Both the position numbers and the translations under genes were made by a program. A stretch of 18,148 nucleotides of DNA from DATGIQ01 sp035295665 (GTDB taxonomy: Bacteria; Planctomycetota; Planctomycetia; Gemmatales; Gemmataceae): the NCBI GenBank assembly GCA_035295665.1, contig DATGIQ010000655.1:1-18148 (forward strand). Direction: 5' to 3'. The notes below the pieces were generated by a model. The model was given only the letters and a program-made list of their open reading frames with translations, was not told the DNA's origin and ran no database searches. Position 1 is the stretch's first letter, and each line of letters starts with the position of its first letter. Positions 13,337-18,148 of the stretch are shown here, piece after piece.

Positions 13337-13760
13337 GCGTTCTTCCACCCCTGACTGGCCCGAAGCCAGTCGCACGATATGGCCCCCAGGCGCGTCTCTC
13401 CATAAGACGTTGGGGACCACAATCATCCCTGATTTGCCTCTTCTTCCATTCCGGAGCAACGTCGCGGCACGATTTCATTCCCAACCGCGCCGTCGTCCCC
13501 GTTCCTTGCTAATGGTTGAGCTCCCGTTTCAAAAGGTGCAGGATTACGAAAGGAAGGGTTTGCCAATCTTGCCACCGACAGCGATTATAGCTACCTTGCG
13601 GATCATGTCAACGCGAATCGTTTGGCCGTGGTTGCTGTAACTTGTTGCTATGAACCAGTTTTCCCCATAGCGCCGGAATTTATTATTCAGTCGTCAACTC
13701 TTTTCCCAAAGAACCTATTTCCACAGCGAGCCTATAAAGCACCCCAGCTCCGAATTTGCC
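13337..13760. other. Intergenic region with regulator leader and promoter
   Basis: This 424-base stretch has no gene I can support. Its near part is the leader of the response-regulator mRNA. It includes a hairpin at 13353-13371, GACTGGC/GCCAGTC, whose mRNA-strand loop is UUCGG, 12 bases before the regulator Shine-Dalgarno. The promoter lies at 13584-13611. The remainder up to the mnmG stop is AT-richer than its surroundings and shows no clear terminator. Confidence 0.55.
13584..13611 (-). promoter_or_regulatory. Consensus sigma-70 type promoter of the two-component operon
   Basis: Read on the minus strand, TTGACA (complement of 13606-13611) is followed after 16 bases by TATAAT (complement of 13584-13589). 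Both boxes match the consensus exactly. The transcript should begin near 13577, giving a leader of about 240 bases before the regulator ATG. The exact boxes suggest strong constitutive initiation, with any control acting on the leader or through a repressor. Confidence 0.75.
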
Positions 13761-15650
13761 TCAACTTACCTGCTCCTCCAGCGCCGAGGTCGAAGGTATC
13801 GACGAACCGGCCGGCGGGGACTGCCGGGGGGAGCCCAGGTAAAGGAACAAGACCGCCAAGTCTGCAGGGCAGATGCCGGTGATCCGGCTGGCTTGGCCCA
13901 AGCTGGTTGGCCGGATGCGCGCGAGTTTCTCTTTGGCCTCGGCCCGCAACTGTGGCACGGCCAAGTAATCAAAATGGGCCGGGATCGGCCGCGACTCCAG
14001 CCGGTGAAAGCGCTCGACTTGAGCAGCTTGGCGCTCGATGTAGCCGGCGTACTTGGTTTCCAGCACGACCTGTTCAATGGCATCCGCCGGCACATCGAGA
14101 TTCCGGAGCGAAGGGTCCATTTCGCACAGCTGGGGCCAATCAATCTCGGACCGCCGTAGCCATTTCTCCAAGGTATCTTGTCCGTGGCGGCGCTGCCGCA
14201 GGGTGGCGGTCAGCTCGGCGATGGCTTGCTCCTTCCGCTCCAGGCGGTGCCAGGCGTCGTCTGGAACCAGCCCGATGCGCCGGCCGAGCGGTGTCAGACG
14301 CCGGTCAGCATTATCATGCCGCAACAGCAGGCGATATTCGGCCCGCGAGGTAAACATGCGATACGGCTCATCGACACCTTTGGTCACCAGGTCGTCGATC
14401 AGCACGCCGATATATGCCTGACTTCGGTCGAGGACGAGTCCTGGCCGGCCCTGGATTTTCAACGCTGCGTTGATGCCGGCCATTAACCCTTGGGCGGCGG
14501 CTTCCTCGTAGCCGGTCGTGCCGTTGATCTGGCCGGCAAAGTACAGGCCGGACACCGGCTTGGTTTCCAGGGTCGGGTGCAGCTGGGTCGGTGGGGCGTA
14601 ATCGTATTCGACCGCATAGCCCCAGCGCAAGATTTCCGCCCGCTCCAATCCCGGAATATGCTGGAGCATCGCCTGCTGCACATCCTTGGGCAAGCTGGTG
14701 CTGATGCCGTTGCAATAGTACTCCAGGGTGTTGCGTCCTTCCGGCTCGAGGAAGATCTGATGCCGTTCCTTGTCCGCAAAACGCACTACCTTGTCCTCGA
14801 TGGACGGGCAATAGCGTGGGCCACGCGATTGAATCTGCCCGGAATACATCGGAGCCCGGTGCAGGTTGGCCCGGATTAAATCATGGACCGCCTCGTTCGT
14901 GTAGGTAATGTGGCAATCGAGCTGGTCCTGGGTGATACGCTCGGTTGCAAAACTGAACGGCCGCGGATCGAAATCTCCGGGCTGTACCTCGGTTTGGTCG
15001 AAGTTGATGGTCCGGCCATTGAGCCGGCAGGGGGTCCCGGTCTTGAACCGTGCCAATTGGAACCCGCAGGCGGCGAGGCTATCGCTGAGCGATTCGGCCG
15101 AGCCATCGCCGGCCCGGCCGCCTTGGGTCTTGCTTTCGCCCGTGTGCATGAGGGCTTTGAGAAAGGTGCCCGTGGTCAGAACCACCGCACGGGCCCGGTA
15201 TACTGTGTCGCCGCGGGCCTTCACACCGACGATCGTCCGACCCGCGGCGGTTTCTTCGAGCACCAGCGTTTCGATGATTTCCTGGCGAAGCGTCAGTCCG
15301 GGCTGGGCTTCGACATGATGTTTCATCGTGAATTGGTAGAGCTTCTTGTCTGCTTGGGCGCGGGGCGAGTGCATGGCTGGGCCTTTGGTGCGGTTCAGCA
15401 TGCGAAACTGAATGCCCGTGGCGTCGATTACTTTGCCCATCGCGCCGCCGAGGGCATCGATCTCGCGCACGATCTGGCCCTTGGCAACCCCGCCGATGGC
15501 AGGATTGCAGCTCATTTGCGCCACGGTATCGGCGCTCATCGTCAAGAAGGCAGTGCGAAGGCCCATGCGCGAGGCAGCGAGTGCCGCTTCGACACCGGCA
15601 TGGCCCGCGCCGACGACAACCACATCAAATTCGAAGACGAGCTCCGCCAT
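13761..15650 (-). CDS. mnmG: tRNA uridine-5-carboxymethylaminomethyl modification enzyme MnmG (GidA)
   Basis: This complete 629-residue protein has normal MnmG length. It binds FAD through VVVGAGHAGVEAA (11-23) and has the family blocks CNPAIGGVAKG (48-58), TKGPAMHSPRAQAD (88-101), RFKTGTPCRL (201-210), PRYCPSIEDK (278-287, with the conserved Cys281) and GLYFAGQINGTTGYEEAAAQG in the second half. The C-terminal helical part, which contacts MnmE and tRNA, ends normally (IRPTSLGQASRITGICPADLA). With MnmE, folate and glycine or ammonium it forms cmnm5U or nm5U at wobble position 34 of certain tRNAs in the cytoplasm. The partner genes mnmE and rsmG are not adjacent. The ATG at 15650 starts the FAD strand directly; the Shine-Dalgarno (CGGGAA) is modest. 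Confidence 0.97.
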   Translation of the reverse strand: MAELVFEFDVVVVGAGHAGVEAALAASRMGLRTAFLTMSADTVAQMSCNPAIGGVAKGQIVREIDALGGAMGKVIDATGIQFRMLNRTKGPAMHSPRAQADKKLYQFTMKHHVEAQPGLTLRQEIIETLVLEETAAGRTIVGVKARGDTVYRARAVVLTTGTFLKALMHTGESKTQGGRAGDGSAESLSDSLAACGFQLARFKTGTPCRLNGRTINFDQTEVQPGDFDPRPFSFATERITQDQLDCHITYTNEAVHDLIRANLHRAPMYSGQIQSRGPRYCPSIEDKVVRFADKERHQIFLEPEGRNTLEYYCNGISTSLPKDVQQAMLQHIPGLERAEILRWGYAVEYDYAPPTQLHPTLETKPVSGLYFAGQINGTTGYEEAAAQGLMAGINAALKIQGRPGLVLDRSQAYIGVLIDDLVTKGVDEPYRMFTSRAEYRLLLRHDNADRRLTPLGRRIGLVPDDAWHRLERKEQAIAELTATLRQRRHGQDTLEKWLRRSEIDWPQLCEMDPSLRNLDVPADAIEQVVLETKYAGYIERQAAQVERFHRLESRPIPAHFDYLAVPQLRAEAKEKLARIRPTSLGQASRITGICPADLAVLFLYLGSPRQSPPAGSSIPSTSALEEQVS

Positions 15651-15692
15651 AATTCCCGAGAGCCACGACCGCAGGAAAGGTCCTCTTCAAGG

Positions 15693-15721
15693 ACTATATC
15701 CAAAGGGGAGAAATGGAGAAA
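15693..15721 (-). promoter_or_regulatory. Possible mnmG promoter
   Basis: A minus-strand -10 box TATAGT (complement of 15693-15698) lies about 43 bases before the mnmG ATG. The -35 region at 17 bases (TTTCTC) is weak, so the call rests on the -10 box and position. Confidence 0.35.
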
Positions 15722-15768
15722 GGCCGAGTGGCGACGAAGCGGCCGGCAGACGGATCACTCAGGAGAAC

Positions 15769-15797
15769 TTGACAGGCCTCTAGCGATCTCGGATAGT
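15769..15797 (+). promoter_or_regulatory. Promoter of the toxin-antitoxin pair
   Basis: TTGACA (15769-15774) is followed after 17 bases by GATAGT (15792-15797), four of six matches to the -10 consensus. Initiation near 15804 would leave a leader of about 37 bases before the antitoxin ATG. Confidence 0.55.
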
Positions 15798-15825
15798 GAA
15801 CTCGGATTGAAGCGATGCGGTAAAT

Positions 15826-15839
15826 GGGAAACCTTTCCC
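15826..15839 (+). promoter_or_regulatory. Palindrome over the antitoxin ribosome-binding site
   Basis: GGGAAACCTTTCCC has perfect six-base arms around CC and ends one base before the ATG at 15841. Its left arm contains the only Shine-Dalgarno-like sequence. It could be an operator for autoregulation, as in many toxin-antitoxin operons. Confidence 0.45.
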
Positions 15840-15840
15840 G

Positions 15841-16143
15841 ATGGCAAACGCTCCATTGGCTCTGGATCTGGAAATCGTCTCCGATGCGTCGATCCGGCAC
15901 GGCGAGCCCGTCGTGGCCGGCACGGCAACAACGGTTCGAGTCATCGCCGAGTTGTGGAATCATGGGATGGCAGCAGAGGAAATCCCTTTGCACCTGCCCC
16001 ACCTTCAGCTTCGCCAGGTCTTCGCCGCATTCTTTTACTATCTGTGCCACCGCCAGGAAATCGATGCCTTCATCGCCGCCAAGCACATTCCAGAGAGCTG
16101 GTCCGGCAAGCGCTTCGATCCCGGGACAAGGCAAGTCCAATGA
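15841..16143 (+). CDS. DUF433 family antitoxin (VapB45-like)
   Basis: This 100-residue protein carries the DUF433 pattern: IVSDASIRHGEPVVAGTATTV (12-32), a helix-turn-helix-like stretch RVIAELWNHGMAAEEIPLHLPHL, and QVFAAFFYYLCHRQEIDAFI. DUF433 proteins are DNA-binding antitoxins paired with PIN-type RNases, with a C-terminal tail that covers the toxin. Here the tail (AAKHIPESWSGKRFDPGTRQVQ) fits that role. Its stop overlaps the toxin start as ATGA, the usual translational coupling. The gene sits behind a plausible promoter and a palindrome over its ribosome site. Confidence 0.85.
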   Translation: MANAPLALDLEIVSDASIRHGEPVVAGTATTVRVIAELWNHGMAAEEIPLHLPHLQLRQVFAAFFYYLCHRQEIDAFIAAKHIPESWSGKRFDPGTRQVQ

Positions 16144-16496
16144 TCACCGGGCTCTCTGCTCTCCGAGTTTATCTGGATGAGAATGTGGACGTGTTGCTGG
16201 CCAGCTTGCTGCTGGTTCATGGATTCCATTGCCTGACCACGGCCGGGGTTGGCCATCTCCGTTGGGACGATGAAACGCAACTATGGTATGCCTTTCAAGA
16301 ATCGCGTATCCTGATCATGCACAACCGCGTGGATCTTGAGAACCTTGCGGTTCGCCGGTGGGCACAACAAAAAGACCATGCTGGAATCGTTCTCGCCATT
16401 CGTAGAACAGAGACGTACGAACTCGCGCGCCATGTATGGCCTGTTCTCCGGCTCGATGATCAGGAAAGTTGGCGCAATGTCGTGCTCTACGCCTGA
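16140..16496 (+). CDS. DUF5615 PIN-like toxin (VapC45-like nuclease)
   Basis: This 118-residue protein matches the DUF5615 (Mut7-C-like PIN) group paired with DUF433. The acidic site residues are visible: LDEN (12-15) at the end of the first strand, then WDDE (42-45), and HNRVDLENL (61-69) near the third strand. PIN toxins cut RNA with bound Mg or Mn ions and stop growth when the antitoxin is lost; this activity is known for the superfamily and inferred here. The ATG at 16140 overlaps the antitoxin stop by four bases. The same frame is open far upstream, but that part is the antisense of mnmG and is not coding. Length and ending look intact, so the pair is probably functional. Confidence 0.85.
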   Translation: MITGLSALRVYLDENVDVLLASLLLVHGFHCLTTAGVGHLRWDDETQLWYAFQESRILIMHNRVDLENLAVRRWAQQKDHAGIVLAIRRTETYELARHVWPVLRLDDQESWRNVVLYA

Positions 16497-16616
16497 TTTT
16501 GCGCTCCGGTGGCACACCAGAATCTGGGCAGACCTCCGTACCGGGCCGGAAGGACCAAGACCGCAAGGCGGCAATGGCAACGTGTGTGTAGGATCCCTCG
16601 CTAGAAGAACGCAGCC

Positions 16617-17489
16617 GTGCAATCCATCACGCCAGCCCTGCAAGGAAAATCCTGCCTGATTACCGGGGCCACCTCCGGCATCGGACTGGTGACGGCTCGG
16701 GAACTGGCTCGGCAAGGCGCCCACGTGCTGCTGGTCGGTCGCAACCCGACCAAGTGCGCGGACACCGTCGAGCAGATTCGGGCCCAGACCGGCAACCAAG
16801 CGGTCGAAGCCCTCCTTGCCGACCTTTCCTCCCAGCGACAGATCCGCGACCTGGCACGTCAGGTGCGCGGCCGGGTTCCTCGTCTCGACGTGCTGATCAA
16901 TAACGCAGGTGGCATGTGGCTGAAGCGCGAAGTGACCGTGGATGGCTTGGAGATGACGTTTGCCGTCAACCACCTTGCTTACTTTCTGCTGACCCATCTG
17001 GTGCTGGAGACGCTCCGGGCGAGCGCCCCGGCGCGCATTGTCAACGTGGCTTCCGAAGCCCATCGACGGGCCAGGCTCGATTTCGAGGATCTCCAGGGGG
17101 AACGGCGGTACCGAGGCTGGCGGGCGTATTGCCGATCGAAGTTGGCCAATCTGCTCTTCACCTACGAATTGGCGCGTCGGTTGGCGGGCACGGGAGTGAC
17201 GGCCAACGCGCTCCATCCGGGCTGGGTGGCGACGGGCTTCGCACGGAACAACGGCTGGCGGGGAAACCTGTTCCAGCTTGCCGCACGCTATTTCGCCATC
17301 AGCCCGGAAAAGGGAGCCCGGACAGTGATTTACCTGGCCACGGCGCCGGAGGTACAGAATGTCACTGGCCAGTACTTCGTCCGGGAACGCCCCGTCCCTT
17401 CCTCTCCCGCCTCCTACGATGAAGCCGCCGCCCGACGGTTGTGGCAAATCAGCCTCGAGCTGACCCATCTGGCCTCTGCGTCGATGTAG
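16617..17489 (+). CDS. Short-chain dehydrogenase/reductase (retinol dehydrogenase-like)
   Basis: This 290-residue Rossmann-fold oxidoreductase starts at GTG. The cofactor motif is TGATSGIG (16-23). The acidic residue D69 in LLADLSS, NNAGG (95-99), N118 in FAVNHLAYF, S146 in IVNVASEAHRR, and Y171/K175 in AYCRSKLANLLF complete the catalytic tetrad. VGRN after the second strand (40-43) suggests NADP(H). The pattern NHLAYFLLTHL, the loop after VASEAHRRA and the SKLANLLF helix are typical of the retinol-dehydrogenase-like or WWOX-like branch of SDRs, which reduce or oxidise various carbonyl or alcohol groups. The substrate cannot be told. The Shine-Dalgarno is weak (GAAGAA), and the GTG is accepted because it just precedes the first beta strand. 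It is 120 bases after the toxin and probably independent. Confidence 0.9.
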   Translation: MQSITPALQGKSCLITGATSGIGLVTARELARQGAHVLLVGRNPTKCADTVEQIRAQTGNQAVEALLADLSSQRQIRDLARQVRGRVPRLDVLINNAGGMWLKREVTVDGLEMTFAVNHLAYFLLTHLVLETLRASAPARIVNVASEAHRRARLDFEDLQGERRYRGWRAYCRSKLANLLFTYELARRLAGTGVTANALHPGWVATGFARNNGWRGNLFQLAARYFAISPEKGARTVIYLATAPEVQNVTGQYFVRERPVPSSPASYDEAAARRLWQISLELTHLASASM

Positions 17490-17582
17490 TCTGCGCTGCG
17501 TGAAAACGATTTCGTGATGTTCTTGCGGATCGCCTTGAGTACAACAAGGGACAGGTATGTAACACTGCGGAGGCGCTGCAGC

Positions 17583-18134
17583 ATGGAAATGGGTTTCAAG
17601 CAACTGACCGATTTTCTCGTCGGCCTGGGCACCGAGCAGGTCGGACATACTCACAAATCGTACTTGGCGCACCTCATTGGTGTGTACCGCGACATGGAAT
17701 CCGGGGGCTGCTCGGAAGAAGTCTGCCGGGCGGGGATGTTTCATTCGATCTACGGGACGGAGAAGTTCCAGCGCTTCGCCCTCCCCTTGGAGCGCCGCCC
17801 CGATGTGCGCGCCCTGATCGGCGTGCGGGCCGAACGGCTGGCCTACATCAATTGTGCCATGGACCGGGCGTCGTTCGATCGCACGCTGGATTCCAGTGCC
17901 GGACCTTACCGGATCACGGACCGGCTGACCGAGGAAAAGATCGTGCTAACGCAAGAAGACTTCGAAGATCTCTGCCGCGTGCATCTCTACGATTGGCTAG
18001 AACAGGTACCCCGCTCCAAGGACTGGGATTATCGGCGTGCCGCTTACCGGCGCATGGCGGACCGGCTGGGTGAAGCAGCGCAGCAAGCTTACGACAAGGT
18101 TTTTGCTGCGGAGAAGCCTGAAGCACGAGCTTGA
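17583..18134 (+). CDS. DUF6817 domain protein
   Basis: This 183-residue protein is soluble, without a signal peptide or membrane segment. Residues 5-95 fit DUF6817: TDFLVGLGTEQVGHTHKSYLAHLIGVY, then GCSEEVCRAGMFHSIYGTEKF, and RPDVRALIGVRAERLAYI. The spaced histidines (H22 and H24, H30, and H53 in the FHSIYGT helix) resemble an HD-type metal site, so hydrolase-like chemistry is possible but unproven. The C-terminal half carries an acidic stretch (LTQEDFEDLCRVHLYDWLEQ) and a helical tail. The ATG at 17583 has GGAGG nine bases upstream; an in-frame ATG at 17514 would add 23 unsupported residues. It is 93 bases after the dehydrogenase on the same strand and could share its transcript. Confidence 0.78.
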   Translation: MEMGFKQLTDFLVGLGTEQVGHTHKSYLAHLIGVYRDMESGGCSEEVCRAGMFHSIYGTEKFQRFALPLERRPDVRALIGVRAERLAYINCAMDRASFDRTLDSSAGPYRITDRLTEEKIVLTQEDFEDLCRVHLYDWLEQVPRSKDWDYRRAAYRRMADRLGEAAQQAYDKVFAAEKPEARA

Positions 18135-18148
18135 GCAATCCGAACACC

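Noticed and set aside
13640..13760. Possible replication origin next to mnmG, since oriC lies near gidA in several bacteria
   Set aside because: Only loose DnaA-box-like strings (TTTCCACAG, TTTTCCCCA) are present, with no cluster, no dnaA or dnaN nearby, and the stretch is downstream rather than upstream of mnmG.
14883..16139. Long upstream extension of the toxin reading frame
   Set aside because: It runs antisense through mnmG and in another frame through the antitoxin gene; the ATG at 16140 with its ATGA overlap is the natural start.
16281..17744. A 487-codon minus-strand open frame opposite the toxin and dehydrogenase genes
   Set aside because: The plus strand holds proteins with complete catalytic motifs; the minus frame has none.

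Overview
The window looks like chromosomal DNA of a planctomycete, most likely family Gemmataceae. It is GC-rich by eye. Three things point there: an N-terminal LEPR sorting-type motif on a secreted protein, a response regulator with an excisionase-type DNA-binding domain in front of its receiver, and a TPR-sulfotransferase fusion. The assignment is an inference from gene content; no rRNA or other phylogenetic marker was compared. No tRNA, rRNA, CRISPR array, transposase or phage gene was found.

Layout. 1-2499 (minus): a TPR-sulfotransferase followed by the first 81 codons of a LEPR-type surface protein. 2739-3815 (plus): two tandem, related, small secreted proteins of unknown function. 3972-7479 (plus): an ABC exporter operon of the YbhG/YbhF/YbhS type (membrane fusion protein, ATPase, permease). 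A 130-bp repeat element made of four five-base-loop hairpins separates the ATPase and permease genes. A perfect 29-bp inverted repeat (7482-7545) sits where this operon meets the opposing genes. 7558-13336 (minus), in transcription order: a DNA-binding response regulator, an HDOD-like histidine kinase, a Kdo hydroxylase (kdoO), a ComF-type phosphoribosyltransferase and a DUF1573 secreted protein. 13761-15650 (minus): mnmG. 15841-16496 (plus): a DUF433/DUF5615 toxin-antitoxin pair. 16617-18134 (plus): a short-chain dehydrogenase and a DUF6817 protein.

How the genes may work together. The regulator and kinase, neither with a membrane segment, form a probable cytosolic two-component pair. They are read from an exact TTGACA/TATAAT promoter with a leader of about 240 bases. 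The exporter genes form one functional set, although only one permease is present where E. coli ybhGFSR has two. KdoO implies a Kdo-containing LPS, an outer-membrane trait. Several translation starts carry inverted repeats at or beside the Shine-Dalgarno sequence (kinase, comF, DUF433 antitoxin); these are recorded separately.

The most interesting items are the four-hairpin element inside the exporter operon, the reversed-architecture regulator with its HDOD-like kinase, the tandem secreted paralogues, and the kdoO homologue. I saw no clear defence island or wholly new multi-gene system.
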